Positions 35,437 through 44,720 of a DNA stretch of 64,000 nucleotides are shown here, piece by piece. Under the pieces are notes generated by a model, which saw only the letters and a program-made list of their open reading frames with translations, did no database searches and was not told where the DNA came from. The stretch covers positions 5,456,001-5,520,000 of the forward strand of contig OZ252227.1 of the NCBI GenBank assembly GCA_965249175.1. Reading direction: 5' to 3'. The position numbers and the translations under genes are program-made. Position 1 is the first letter of the stretch; each line of letters begins with the position of its first letter. The DNA comes from CAZYFH01 sp965249175 (lineage in GTDB: Bacteria > Acidobacteriota > Vicinamibacteria > Vicinamibacterales > UBA8438).

Positions 35437-36681
35437 TCAGGACGCCAGCCCACGCCGAAGCGGCGGGCGGACTCCGTAGGTGAGCGAGCGCCAGACCCAC
35501 TCTGCGGGGCCGAAGCGGAAGTGCCGCAGCCAGAGCGGGGACACCACCAACTGCACGAACCAGACACCGATCACCACGCCGAGCTGGCCCAGCCGATCGA
35601 CCGATCCGTAGTAGCCCAGCCCGTGCCCGTAGAAGATCATCGTGCAGATCACCGAATGCAAGAGGTAGTTCGACAGCGCCATCTGGCCGACGGCGGCGAA
35701 CGGGCGGGTCAGCAGACGAAGCGCCGCCGACTGACAGACGAGCATGACGAGGCCGACATACCCGAGGCTGACGGCGACGCTGGGCCAGTAGTTGAACTGC
35801 TCCCCGTGGAAGAACGACCAGGTCGCCGCCCATCCCGTCCGGAAATCGAGCATGACGCCGTAGGCCTCTACGGGGATGCCGATCAACAGGGCCCCCGCGA
35901 TCAACCCGCCGTAGAAGCGCCGTGAACAGGTCGCGTTGAACACGCCCATCTTGTAGAGCGCCATCCCGACCAGCATGAGACCGGCGGTGCGCCAGCCGAG
36001 CAAGAGCACGATAAACGTCTCGAAGCCGAGTGCCGTGGTCGAGCGCACAGGTGCCTGGTCGAGCCAGCTCCCGCGGTAGGCCACCAGCGTGTCGTCGATC
36101 ATCGCCTGGGTCGGTTGCCACGCGCTGACCGTGAACTCCGCGACCGCCTCAGGAGGCCAAAACGGCATCGACGTCCCAAACAGGTAGAAGAGCACCGACG
36201 GTACTGCCATCGACGCCACGCCGAGCCGGAGCAGCAGGCGGCGCGGCTTCGTGCGCAGCCGGTAGACCAGCATGCCGCACACGGCGTAGAGGAACAGGAT
36301 GTCGCCGGCCCAGAGCAGATGGGCGTGAAGCAATCCGATGACGGCCAACCATCCCATGCGACGGCGATGCACGCCGCGACTCTCACCGCGCGCCTCCGCG
36401 CGCGTGGTCATCAGCACGATCCCTGCACCGAAGAGCATCGAGAAGATCGTCATGAACTTCTGGTCGGCGAACATGCGACTCCCGAGCCAGACGTAGTAGT
36501 TCGCGCCCATCAGATCGCCGTAGGCCGTCGGGTTGAGGTAGGCCGCGTCCGGCATCGCGAACAGCTGGATGTTCATCAGCAGGATGCCGAGCAACGCGAA
36601 GCCGCGCAGGACGTCGATCGAGTCGATGCGCGTACTGCCGGGGACGGGGCCGGTCTCGGGACGCGGGTCGGTGTCGTTCAT
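35437..36681 (-). CDS. DUF418 membrane protein (YeiB-like)
   Basis: A 414-residue protein with about nine to ten transmembrane helices. The DUF418 family start is clear: RIDSIDVLRGFALLGILLMN, then MFADQKFMTIFSMLFGAGIV. The C-terminal DUF418 domain includes YFG-like SNYLLHSVICTMIFYGHGLG and PLWLRHFRFGPAEWVWRSLTYG. The family is predicted to act as an acyltransferase-like membrane protein; substrate unknown. It faces the convergent vapC with a 35-base gap. Confidence 0.9.
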   Translation of the reverse strand: MNDTDPRPETGPVPGSTRIDSIDVLRGFALLGILLMNIQLFAMPDAAYLNPTAYGDLMGANYYVWLGSRMFADQKFMTIFSMLFGAGIVLMTTRAEARGESRGVHRRRMGWLAVIGLLHAHLLWAGDILFLYAVCGMLVYRLRTKPRRLLLRLGVASMAVPSVLFYLFGTSMPFWPPEAVAEFTVSAWQPTQAMIDDTLVAYRGSWLDQAPVRSTTALGFETFIVLLLGWRTAGLMLVGMALYKMGVFNATCSRRFYGGLIAGALLIGIPVEAYGVMLDFRTGWAATWSFFHGEQFNYWPSVAVSLGYVGLVMLVCQSAALRLLTRPFAAVGQMALSNYLLHSVICTMIFYGHGLGYYGSVDRLGQLGVVIGVWFVQLVVSPLWLRHFRFGPAEWVWRSLTYGVRPPLRRGLAS

Positions 36682-36712
36682 GGTATATACCGGACGCGTT
36701 GAGGAGCCCGTC

Positions 36713-38413
36713 CTACCCGAAGGCGTCGGTGAACGCCCGGCGCTGTGCGACGCTGCCGAGCATGATGAGCTCTGCGCCGGCTTCGAGCTGCATCGATGAC
36801 TGGAGGCTCGTCACCAGCCGACCATCCTGCTGCACCGCCACCACGCTCAGACCGGTGCGAGACCCTATCCCGCTCTCCGCGAGCGTCTTGTTCTTCAAGG
36901 ACGCCGGCAGATGGATCGAGAACAGGTCGACGCCCTCACCCAGGATGACGAGCTCGTGCCCTTCGATGAGCGACATCACCGCTTCGGCGCCAAGCGACGC
37001 ATAGCTGAGCGCCAGGTCCGCACCCGCACGGTGAATGGCCTCGAGGTTGCGGCTGTGAGTGATCCGGCTGACGATGCGCAGATCGGGCTTCAGCCGCCGG
37101 CAGTAGACGGTGAGATACACGTTGACGGCATCGTTGTTCGTTGTGAGCAGCACGGACGGCGCATCCTCGAGCCCAGCCTGTTCGAGCGCCTCCCGCGCGT
37201 TTGCGTCGCCGACAAAGACCTGATCCGCGACGTCGCGCAATCGCTCCAGCGTGGAGGGGTCCCGCTCGAGCACATGGACGTGAAGGCCCTTGCGTTTGAG
37301 CGCCCGGGTCGCGGCCGCGCCCACGACACCGGCACCGATCACCAGTGTTGGCCCTTCTGGCGCGGACGCGGTCTCGAGCAGACCGTCGAGCGCGGTCAGC
37401 TGGGCCTCGGTGCCCACGACTACCACGATGGTCCCATCGCTGATTGCCGTATGGGGAAACGCGGGCATCAATCGCCCGCGCTGCCACACGCCGACCACGT
37501 TCAGACCGGTCCTCTCCCGGAGCCGAGTGTCACGAACCGGGAGGCCGGCGAGCGGCGTATTGCGCGCGGAGAACTCGGCAATGGTGAGCCCTTTGAAAGT
37601 GCCGATGACGTCGGCGTTGCCAAGGCCGGCGCTGACGCGATTGGCCAGGTACTCGCCGAGACGAACCTTGAGTGGCAAGACGTGTGTGCACCCACTGAGC
37701 TCGAGGATATCGGTCGAGTCCTCGTGCTCGACGATGCCGACGATCGGCACGTCGCGCGACACTTCGCGGACGGTCAAGGTGATGTTCGTGTTGGTCGTGT
37801 CCTCTCTGTTGGCGAGCAGCATGCGGGCCATGGGCGCCTGGACGCCCTCGTAGGTCGCACGACTATCGAGCTCGCCGGTGACCACCGTCAGCCCCTCGCT
37901 CAGCAGGTGTGCCGCCGCCGTGGGGTCGGGCTCGACGATGCAATACGGAATCTGCTCCGCTTTGAGTCTCTCGACGAGACTCCCGGCAATCTCGTCATAG
38001 TGACCGATGATCACGTGATCGCGGACGGACGAGGGCAATCGACGCGGTGCTCGGAGCCGGACTTGCGCCTCGAGCCACGGCGCATAGAAAAAGCGGATGA
38101 AGGTGAACGGCAGGACAACCAGGAGCAGCACGACGCCCGAGACGAGCACAACGACACTGAACAGGCGGCCGGTGTCGCTGTAGAAGACCACGTCGCCAAA
38201 TCCGAGCGTGCTCATCGTGATGAGCGTCCAGTAGATGCCGGTGATCCATGAGTGAGACTGCCCTTCCACCTGCACCATGATCAGCTGGAAGATCGCGGCG
38301 TACAGGAGGATGAGCCCTACAAGAAATACCCCGTAGCGAAGAAGCGCCAGGAGGTCTCGGCGCATTTCTCCCTCGCGGAAGATATACGCGAGCTCGCCCG
38401 GGAGGAATCTCAT
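36713..38413 (-). CDS. Potassium channel with two RCK (TrkA) domains
   Basis: A 566-residue protein. Two helices flank the pore loop, with the filter reading TMSTLGFGD (about residues 67-74), a TLGFGD variant of TVGYGD. Then come two TrkA-N Rossmann domains: HVIIGHYDEIAGSLVERLKA near 132 and LVIGAGVVGAAATRALKRKG near 355. Each is followed by a TrkA-C-like domain. The architecture is of Kch/MthK-like channels gated by nucleotides or ions. A TATACT -10-like box lies 12 bases before the ATG (38426-38431). Confidence 0.9.
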   Translation of the reverse strand: MRFLPGELAYIFREGEMRRDLLALLRYGVFLVGLILLYAAIFQLIMVQVEGQSHSWITGIYWTLITMSTLGFGDVVFYSDTGRLFSVVVLVSGVVLLLVVLPFTFIRFFYAPWLEAQVRLRAPRRLPSSVRDHVIIGHYDEIAGSLVERLKAEQIPYCIVEPDPTAAAHLLSEGLTVVTGELDSRATYEGVQAPMARMLLANREDTTNTNITLTVREVSRDVPIVGIVEHEDSTDILELSGCTHVLPLKVRLGEYLANRVSAGLGNADVIGTFKGLTIAEFSARNTPLAGLPVRDTRLRERTGLNVVGVWQRGRLMPAFPHTAISDGTIVVVVGTEAQLTALDGLLETASAPEGPTLVIGAGVVGAAATRALKRKGLHVHVLERDPSTLERLRDVADQVFVGDANAREALEQAGLEDAPSVLLTTNNDAVNVYLTVYCRRLKPDLRIVSRITHSRNLEAIHRAGADLALSYASLGAEAVMSLIEGHELVILGEGVDLFSIHLPASLKNKTLAESGIGSRTGLSVVAVQQDGRLVTSLQSSMQLEAGAELIMLGSVAQRRAFTDAFG

Positions 38414-38425
38414 GTCGAACCCCGC

Positions 38426-38431
38426 AGTATA
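38426..38431 (-). promoter_or_regulatory. -10-like box (TATACT) close to a start codon
   Basis: On the minus strand TATACT lies 12 bases before the ATG of the potassium-channel gene at 38413, again implying a very short leader. No convincing -35 was seen. Confidence 0.35.
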
Positions 38432-38491
38432 AGACCCATCGCACGAACGCGGCCAAGCACCGAGCTGACCGCGCGCGCGGGGTGAGCGGAG

Positions 38492-39601
38492 TCAGGATGT
38501 GCCGCGGCGCGTGACGAGGTAGGTGGCGAAGCTGCCGAGCCAGTGGCCCCCCTCGTAGTGCTCGCCAGTGACGGCAGCGAGACCGGCGGCCGCGTGTTGC
38601 GCCGCAGCCAAGAGCAGCGCCGGTCGACGCCTGTCGCCTTCCGGCAACCCGGCAGCCATACCCTCCAGCATCCACGCGCGGCTCAGATTGAGCCCATCGA
38701 GGTGCGCCAGCTTGCCGTCGCTCCGATCGGTGACGACCGCGGGTGGCAGCCAGGCCGACGGCGCAGCCTGGCTCGTCGGGATCCCCGGGAGAAAATCTCC
38801 CAACCACTCGGCGTAGCGCGCCGGCGACATGACGCGACGCAGCAGATCGGCCTCGGCGAGACAGGGGGAGAGGAAGTCCTGCCCGGACGGTTCATAGGCG
38901 AGGGGACACGCCGTGTCGCCGCTGTAATAGAGGTGGAGTCGGCGTTCCAGGAGGCCGCGGAGACGGTCGTCCCCAGCGACGCGCGCCCGGTCGACGATCA
39001 GGCCGAACGCGAACGCCGTCTGCGAATGCTCGCCGCTCCGGATCGGATAGGTCAGGTTCGGCAACCACGCGGCAATCCGATCGGCGGCCACGGCAGCCAA
39101 GGGCTCGAGCGCGGCCCTCCAGCGGGCGGCGTCGGCATCAGCATCGTCGTCTGTCCATTCCCGAAGCTCGGCGTCGAGCTGGAGCAGCCAGGCGAGGCCG
39201 TATGGCCGCTCGAACGTGGTCCGGCCTTCCCCTTCGAGGTAGGTCACCTCCGCCGCGACGTTGGTCCGGGTGAGGCTCCGGTCGAGCGCGGCGCGAGCAG
39301 CCGCGGCGAAGGCCGCCTCGGGGTAGCGCCGTGCCAGTCGCGCGAGCAGCCAGTGGCCGTGGACCGACGAGTGCCAGTCATAGCACCCATAGAAGGCGGG
39401 GGTCAGCAGGCGTGGCGGCTTCGCGTCGCCATCCTCGGTGAGCACGTGCGCGATCTTGTTCGGGTACTCCTGGTGGACACAGGCGAGCGCCAGATCCGCG
39501 AATCGCCCCGCGGTGTCCTCGCCGAACGACTGCGCGTGTGTCGCCGCGGCAGGCGAGATGACGGCGACGACAACAGCGATGGAGGCGACTCGCGTCCGCA
39601 C
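38492..39601 (-). CDS. DUF2891 family exported protein
   Basis: A 369-residue protein with a signal peptide (VASIAVVVAVISPAAATHAQ). The conserved DUF2891 features are visible: LALACVHQEYPNKIAHVL, TPAFYGCYDWHSSVHGHWLL, TFERPYGLAWLLQLDAEL, then FLSPCLAEADLLRRVM and HLDGLNLSRAWMLEGMA. The fold is an alpha/alpha barrel, and the activity is unknown but probably acts on sugars or peptides in the periplasm. GTG at 39601 is preferred because it puts three Arg before the signal helix; the frame is open to 39652. Confidence 0.85.
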   Translation of the reverse strand: MRTRVASIAVVVAVISPAAATHAQSFGEDTAGRFADLALACVHQEYPNKIAHVLTEDGDAKPPRLLTPAFYGCYDWHSSVHGHWLLARLARRYPEAAFAAAARAALDRSLTRTNVAAEVTYLEGEGRTTFERPYGLAWLLQLDAELREWTDDDADADAARWRAALEPLAAVAADRIAAWLPNLTYPIRSGEHSQTAFAFGLIVDRARVAGDDRLRGLLERRLHLYYSGDTACPLAYEPSGQDFLSPCLAEADLLRRVMSPARYAEWLGDFLPGIPTSQAAPSAWLPPAVVTDRSDGKLAHLDGLNLSRAWMLEGMAAGLPEGDRRRPALLLAAAQHAAAGLAAVTGEHYEGGHWLGSFATYLVTRRGTS

Positions 39602-39718
39602 GCTCGACCACGTTAGTGTTCCGCAACCGTGATTCGCAACATAAATCCCCATGCGGCCGCACTTTCACCACGGGTTGCAAAGGTCCTACACTTGGCGGAC
39701 GGTTGAGGAGACAGACCC

Positions 39719-40852
39719 ATGACCACGCGCCCGCCTCGTTCCCTGCCATTCACGCGCCGCGGCGCACTGCGGCTTCTCGGCGGCGCGGGGGTCGGGCTCC
39801 TGGCGGCTCGATGCGGTGCTCCCGAGGGACCAGCGACACCGGTCGCAGATTCGCCAGTCGAGGCACCGGGGCGCAGTCCAGTGACGTTCCCCGACGGCGC
39901 GATCATTCGCACGGTGCTGAGCGACGTCGACCCCGAGGCGCTCGCACACGGCGCGACCCTGTTTCACGAGCATCTGTCGTTGTCGGATCCGGTACCGCCG
40001 TGGATCCCCCAGTCCGGCGACCCGATAGCGGCGCTGGGGTCGTTCACGACCGACCTCGACCTGATGGCCGACGAGGTGAACGCGACCGCGCAGGAGGGCG
40101 TGAGCTGCATCGTCAGCGGCGGCACCAGGGATCTGGGCCAGAGCTTCGAGCGGTTGCAGACGCTGGCCGGACGGACCGACATGCACATCGTCGTGGCCAG
40201 TGGCCTCTGGACGCAGCCGCGCTATCCGCCCGATATCGCGGACAAATCGGAAGATGAGGTGGCCGAGGACTTTCTGCATGAAGCCGAGGCGGAGCGGTGG
40301 GGCGCCATCGGTGAGATCGGGTCGTCGCTGACGATGCACCCCGATGAGCAGAAGGTCCTGCGTGCGGCATGTCAGGTGCATCTACGGACCGGGCTGCCGC
40401 TCTTCACGCACACACCACACGAGGGCTGCCAATCGTGCGCCGTGGAGCAGCTCGACATCATCGAGTCGATGCAAGTCGATCCGCAGCTCGTCTGCATCGG
40501 CCACCTCGCGGACATCACCGACGATCCGACGGCGGAGTCACACAAAGCGCTGGCCAGACGCGGCGCGTTCCTCGGGTTCGATACGGTCGGCCACCAGATC
40601 ACGCAGGGCGACGCCAAGAAGGTGGCGATGATCATGTCGGTCATCGACGCGGGGCTCGAAGATCACGTGCTGCTGTCCGCGGATTTCGCCGCCGAGCAGG
40701 AGCTCAAGGCGAACGGCGGGGCGGGGTACTCCTCCGTGGTGACGGTGTTCGCGCCGAAACTCCGGTTCGCCGGCGTGCCAGAGGAGACGATTCAGAAGAT
40801 CCTCGTCGACAACCCACGACGGTTTCTCGCGTTCGTGCCACAGGACGCGTAA
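39719..40852 (+). CDS. Phosphotriesterase-family hydrolase, Tat-exported lipoprotein
   Basis: A 377-residue enzyme with a twin-arginine signal (FTRRGALRLLGGAGVGLLAA) and a lipobox ending at Cys32. The PTE metal site is visible: LFHEHLSLSD (His83, His85), a bridging acidic or lysine site at AIGEIGSSL, LFTHTPHEG, IGHLADIT and LLSADFA. The bridging Lys of true phosphotriesterases appears to be Glu, as in phosphotriesterase-like lactonases. The likely reaction is lactone or ester hydrolysis in the periplasm. It is followed at 36 bases by an MBL hydrolase. Confidence 0.88.
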   Translation: MTTRPPRSLPFTRRGALRLLGGAGVGLLAARCGAPEGPATPVADSPVEAPGRSPVTFPDGAIIRTVLSDVDPEALAHGATLFHEHLSLSDPVPPWIPQSGDPIAALGSFTTDLDLMADEVNATAQEGVSCIVSGGTRDLGQSFERLQTLAGRTDMHIVVASGLWTQPRYPPDIADKSEDEVAEDFLHEAEAERWGAIGEIGSSLTMHPDEQKVLRAACQVHLRTGLPLFTHTPHEGCQSCAVEQLDIIESMQVDPQLVCIGHLADITDDPTAESHKALARRGAFLGFDTVGHQITQGDAKKVAMIMSVIDAGLEDHVLLSADFAAEQELKANGGAGYSSVVTVFAPKLRFAGVPEETIQKILVDNPRRFLAFVPQDA

Positions 40853-40888
40853 GAACCCTCCCCGGACGCGCTAGGAGAGAGAGCGACG

Positions 40889-41812
40889 ATGAAACGCACC
40901 TTCTGTCTCGGAATCCTGACCCTCCTCGGCGTCATCCTGACCATGACGAGCCACGAGGCCCGGCAAGATCGCGCCAACCTCACGCTCCAAGAAGTGGCCG
41001 ACAACCTCTACATGCTGGGCAACGCCCCTGCCGTCCAAGGCATGGGTGGCGGTGGCAACACCGCGATCTTCGTGACTGACGACGGTGTCGCTCTGGTCGA
41101 CACCAAGATCAACGGCTACGGGCAGGACATCATCGCCGAGGTTCGGGGGATCACCGACAAGCCGATCACGACCATCATCAACACGCACACGCACTTCGAC
41201 CACAGCGGCGGAAACATCGAGTTCCCCGACACGGTCAACTTCGTCGTACACGAGAACACGCGAGCCCAGATGGCGCGCCGGCGCTGCGAGCCGGTGACCA
41301 ACTGCGACGCCTTCAAGGGCGTGAACGCGAAGTATCTGCCGAAGACGACCTACGCCGACAGACTGTCGCTCTTCAGCGGCGCCGACCAGATCGATCTTTA
41401 CCACTTTGGGCGCGGTCACACCGACGGTGACACGTTCGTCGTGTTTCGTGAAGCACGGACGCTGCACACGGGCGACATGTTTCAGCGCAAGGGCATCCCG
41501 TTCATCGACGTGCAGAACGGCAACGGGAGCGCGACCGAATTCGGAGAGACGCTGAAGCAGGCGGTCGCCGGCATCCCCGGCATCGACACCGTCATTCCGG
41601 GGCACAACCCCGTGCCGGTGCCCTGGGGTGACTTCGTCGATTTCAGCGGCTTTTACAACGACGTCGTGATGAAGGCCCAGGAGGGAAAGGCGTCCGGTCG
41701 CTCGGTCGAGTCCGTCGTGAGCGCGTACTCCGTCCCGAGCCAGTACGACGACTTTCAGGCACCGGAAGCCAGCCTCGAAACGACCGTGCAGTACATCTTC
41801 GACGGACGTTAA
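40889..41812 (+). CDS. Exported metallo-beta-lactamase-fold hydrolase
   Basis: A 307-residue protein with a signal peptide (LGILTLLGVILTMTSHEA). The zinc motif THTHFDHSGG (His100, His102, Asp104, His105), GRGHTDGD, LHTGDMF and VIPGHNPVP complete the binuclear site. The general fold is a subclass B3/quinoprotein-relay-like MBL. The substrate is unknown. AGGAGAGAGAG just before ATG 40889 sets the start. The gene probably shares a transcript with the phosphotriesterase-like gene. Confidence 0.88.
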   Translation: MKRTFCLGILTLLGVILTMTSHEARQDRANLTLQEVADNLYMLGNAPAVQGMGGGGNTAIFVTDDGVALVDTKINGYGQDIIAEVRGITDKPITTIINTHTHFDHSGGNIEFPDTVNFVVHENTRAQMARRRCEPVTNCDAFKGVNAKYLPKTTYADRLSLFSGADQIDLYHFGRGHTDGDTFVVFREARTLHTGDMFQRKGIPFIDVQNGNGSATEFGETLKQAVAGIPGIDTVIPGHNPVPVPWGDFVDFSGFYNDVVMKAQEGKASGRSVESVVSAYSVPSQYDDFQAPEASLETTVQYIFDGR

Positions 41813-41840
41813 GTCTCTGCGGCGACGCGCGAAGCTGCCG

Positions 41841-41868
41841 CACGTAGCGCGGGGCTTTAGTCCCGCGA
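41841..41868. repeat. REP-like palindrome between convergent genes
   Basis: The sequence GCGGGGCTTTAGTCCCGC preceded by GTAGC resembles the two units at 11040-11100 (reverse form GTAGGGCGGGGCTT...). It also lies between convergent genes and can fold into a GC-rich stem, so it may serve as a terminator. Confidence 0.5.
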
Positions 41869-41892
41869 CAGCCCCCGCGACTCACAAGCTCG

Positions 41893-43245
41893 TCACAGAA
41901 TCCCCCAACCGCCGAGGAGCACCAGCGCCACGGCGGCCGGCACGATGAACTGGACCAGCGGTCTCCACGCGTCAGTGACTTTGATGCGGCCGCTGCCGAT
42001 GTTGGTCTCGTCGCGAAACGCGGTCCACCCCCACGACATCGCGACGTAGAGCGCGAGAATCAACCCTCCGACTGGCACCAGATAGCTGCCGACGACGAAG
42101 TCGACCGCCGAAAACAGATCCCGTCCCAGCACTTGGATGTGAGACCACGGTCCTTGTGAGAGCACGACGGGAACCGACATCACGAACCACAGCGCCGCGA
42201 CGATCCCCACGCCGCGGCGCCGACTCCACCCGAGCGAATCGCGCGCAACGGACCCCATCACCTCGAGCACCGCGATCACCGTCGTCAGCCCCGCAATCAA
42301 GAGCAGCACGAGAAAGACGGCGCCAAACGGCAGGCCTCCCGGCATCTGCTCGAAGAGCGCCGGCATGGTGATGAAAAGCAACGTGGGACCCGAGTCGGGC
42401 GCGATCTCGAACGCGAAGAGCGCGGGGAAGATCGCGAGCCCGGCGACGAACGCGACGGCCGTGTCACAGGCGACCACGATGGACGCGTTGCCCGGCACGT
42501 CACTCTGGCGTGGATCCAGATAGCTGCCCAGCCCGAAGGCGGCTGCCGTGCCGACACCGATGGAAAAAAAGGCCTGCCCGAGCGCGGTCAGAACGGCCGC
42601 GCCGGTCAGTTCCGAAAAGTCGGGCTGCAGATACCAGGCGACTCCCTCGCCGGCCCCCGCAAGCGTCAATGAGCGCACGACCAGCAGCATCAGCATCACG
42701 AACAGCGCCGGCATCGCCACGCGCGCAACACGCTCCAAGCCCCGTGTGAGGCCGCGAGAGACCAGCAGGGCAGCGAAGCTCATCAGGAGGCCTGCGCACG
42801 CGACGACCGGGATGGGATCGGAGACGAACGCCTCGAACGCCGACGCGATCTCCGGGGTCGTGCCGCGCGGAAACGTGCCCGACACGACCATCCCGAAATA
42901 CCCCGCGACCCACGAGAGCAGGACGAGGTAACTCGCGATGATCACGAACGTGGCACCGACCCCGAGCCAGGCGAAGATCATCCATGGGCTCCGCCGCCCT
43001 ACCACCTTGGCCATTCCGGCGATCGGTGAGAGCTGGGCCTTGCGGCCAAGGCTGATCTCTGCGGTCAGGAGCGGGATGCCGATCAGGACGGCGAAAGCCA
43101 GGTAGACGATCAGAAACGCCGCGCCGCCGTTCTCGCCTGCCACGTACGGAAACCGCCAGATGTTGCCCAGACCGACGGCAAGGCCGACGGCGGCCGCGAT
43201 GAACCCGAACCGGCTTCCCCACTGCTCGCGGGTCATCGCAGCCAC
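41893..43245 (-). CDS. Na+-dependent SNF-family transporter
   Basis: A 450-residue, 11-12-helix transporter of the LeuT fold. The first helix region GLAVGLGNIWRFPYVAGENG followed by GAAFLIVYL is the family hallmark and contains the sodium site. Further on: PLLTAEISLGRK, ALGQAFFSIGVGTAAAFGLG (helix 6-7 region), and VIAVLEVMGSVARDSLGWSR. Substrates in the family are amino acids or related amines. The start is GTG 43245 or ATG 43236, after GGAGGGAGGA. Confidence 0.93.
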   Translation of the reverse strand: MAAMTREQWGSRFGFIAAAVGLAVGLGNIWRFPYVAGENGGAAFLIVYLAFAVLIGIPLLTAEISLGRKAQLSPIAGMAKVVGRRSPWMIFAWLGVGATFVIIASYLVLLSWVAGYFGMVVSGTFPRGTTPEIASAFEAFVSDPIPVVACAGLLMSFAALLVSRGLTRGLERVARVAMPALFVMLMLLVVRSLTLAGAGEGVAWYLQPDFSELTGAAVLTALGQAFFSIGVGTAAAFGLGSYLDPRQSDVPGNASIVVACDTAVAFVAGLAIFPALFAFEIAPDSGPTLLFITMPALFEQMPGGLPFGAVFLVLLLIAGLTTVIAVLEVMGSVARDSLGWSRRRGVGIVAALWFVMSVPVVLSQGPWSHIQVLGRDLFSAVDFVVGSYLVPVGGLILALYVAMSWGWTAFRDETNIGSGRIKVTDAWRPLVQFIVPAAVALVLLGGWGIL

Positions 43246-43332
43246 GCGGTCGTCCTCCCTCCGGGCGTATCATGACTCGGACGTTCCAGTAGCGCTGGGT
43301 TGCGGCTCCAAAAATGGGAGAGGGTGCCGATC

Positions 43333-44610
43333 ATGAGGCAGGTGCTGACGGTCCTCGGGTGCTTGGCGGTCTGGTCGTTCTCGGTTGCCGATCCCGCGCT
43401 GGCGCAGGCCGATGGTCCCATCATCGTGCGCGCGGCGCACATGCTCGATGTCGAGAGCGGACATCTGACCGACGACGCGGCAGTGGTAGTTGAGAACGGG
43501 TTGATTGTCGCCGTCAACCCACCCACCTTCCCCGAGGAGGCAAGAGTCGTCGACCTTGGCGATCTCACGCTGCTGCCCGGTCTGATCGACGCGCACACGC
43601 ACCTGGCGGGCCAGATGGACGCGAGCTCGTTCACGTCTGGGCTGCGCGAGACCCTCGCGGACCAGGCCTTCGACGCGGCGCGCCATGCGCGGACGACGGT
43701 CCTGGCGGGGTTCACGACGGTCCGCGATTTCGGCGGCGACGTGACCGTCGCCCTCAAGCGCGCCGTTGAGAGTCGCGACGTGGTCGGTCCACGCGTCGTC
43801 CCGTCGCGCCATTCGCTCGGGATCACCGGTGGTCATTGCGACGTGACGGGATACGCCCCGGGGATTCTCGAGCAGGGCATTGAAGCAGGTGTCGCCGACG
43901 GGCCCTGGGAGGTGGTCGAGGCCGTGCGCTATCAGATCAAGCACGGCGCCGAGGTGATCAAGGTGTGCGCCACGGCGGGCGTACTGTCGTTCGAGGGCCC
44001 CGTCGGAGCGCAGCAATACAGCGAAGCGGAGCTCGAAGCGATTGTCGCCGAGGCCACGCGTCACGGGCTCAAGGTCGCCGCCCACGCGCACGGCACCGAG
44101 GGCATCAAGGCCGCCGTGCGGGCGGGCGTGGCATCCATCGAACATGGCTCGATGCTCGATGCGGAGGCGATCGCGCTCATGAAGGCGCGGGGCACCTATC
44201 TCGTCCCGACCGTCTACCTGACCGAGCGGGTGGACGTGGATGCCCTCCCTCCGCCCATCCGACGCAAGGCGATGGAGGTGAAGCCACTCGCGCTCGACAG
44301 CATCAGGCGAGCGATCGCCGCGGACGTGAAGATTGCCTTCGGCACCGACGCGGCCGTCTATCCGCATGGCGAGAACGCCAAGGAGTTTGGTGTCCTCGTG
44401 AAGCTGGGGATGGAGCCGTTGGAAGCCCTCCGCTCGGCGACGCTCTACGCCGCAGACCTCCTCGGGAAGGACGACCGCGGCCAGATAGCACCTGGCCGCG
44501 TGGCGGATCTGATTGGCGTGTCGGGGAATCCGCTCGATGACATCACGGTGACAGAAGAGGTCAGCTGGGTCATGGTCGGCGGGGAGATCATCAAGGCGGC
44601 GCATCCTTGA
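43333..44610 (+). CDS. Exported imidazolonepropionase-like amidohydrolase
   Basis: A 425-residue protein with a signal peptide (VLTVLGCLAVWSFSVADPALAQ). Metal motifs are seen: LLPGLIDAHTHLAG, VIKVCATAGVLSFEGPVGAQ with the Lys region, VAAHAHGTEGIKAAVRAGV, SIEHGSMLD and IAFGTDAAVYPHG. The C-terminus GQIAPGRVADLIGVSGNPLDD is typical. Members of this group often act as prolidases or on N-acyl amino acids. It is divergent from the SNF transporter with an 87-base gap, so the two may be linked. Confidence 0.88.
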   Translation: MRQVLTVLGCLAVWSFSVADPALAQADGPIIVRAAHMLDVESGHLTDDAAVVVENGLIVAVNPPTFPEEARVVDLGDLTLLPGLIDAHTHLAGQMDASSFTSGLRETLADQAFDAARHARTTVLAGFTTVRDFGGDVTVALKRAVESRDVVGPRVVPSRHSLGITGGHCDVTGYAPGILEQGIEAGVADGPWEVVEAVRYQIKHGAEVIKVCATAGVLSFEGPVGAQQYSEAELEAIVAEATRHGLKVAAHAHGTEGIKAAVRAGVASIEHGSMLDAEAIALMKARGTYLVPTVYLTERVDVDALPPPIRRKAMEVKPLALDSIRRAIAADVKIAFGTDAAVYPHGENAKEFGVLVKLGMEPLEALRSATLYAADLLGKDDRGQIAPGRVADLIGVSGNPLDDITVTEEVSWVMVGGEIIKAAHP

Positions 44611-44720
44611 TGCAGCGGCGCGTCGCCGCCACGGTGGCCTGCGGCATGGTCCGTGGCGTGATACGCTAAGCCGTCCGTTACGGTCGCGCTTCGGGCTCAT
44701 CGACCGACCGCGCACTCGAG

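Noticed and set aside
43246..43332. Riboswitch between the SNF transporter and the amidohydrolase
   Set aside because: The gap is under 90 bases and no known riboswitch core was recognised.
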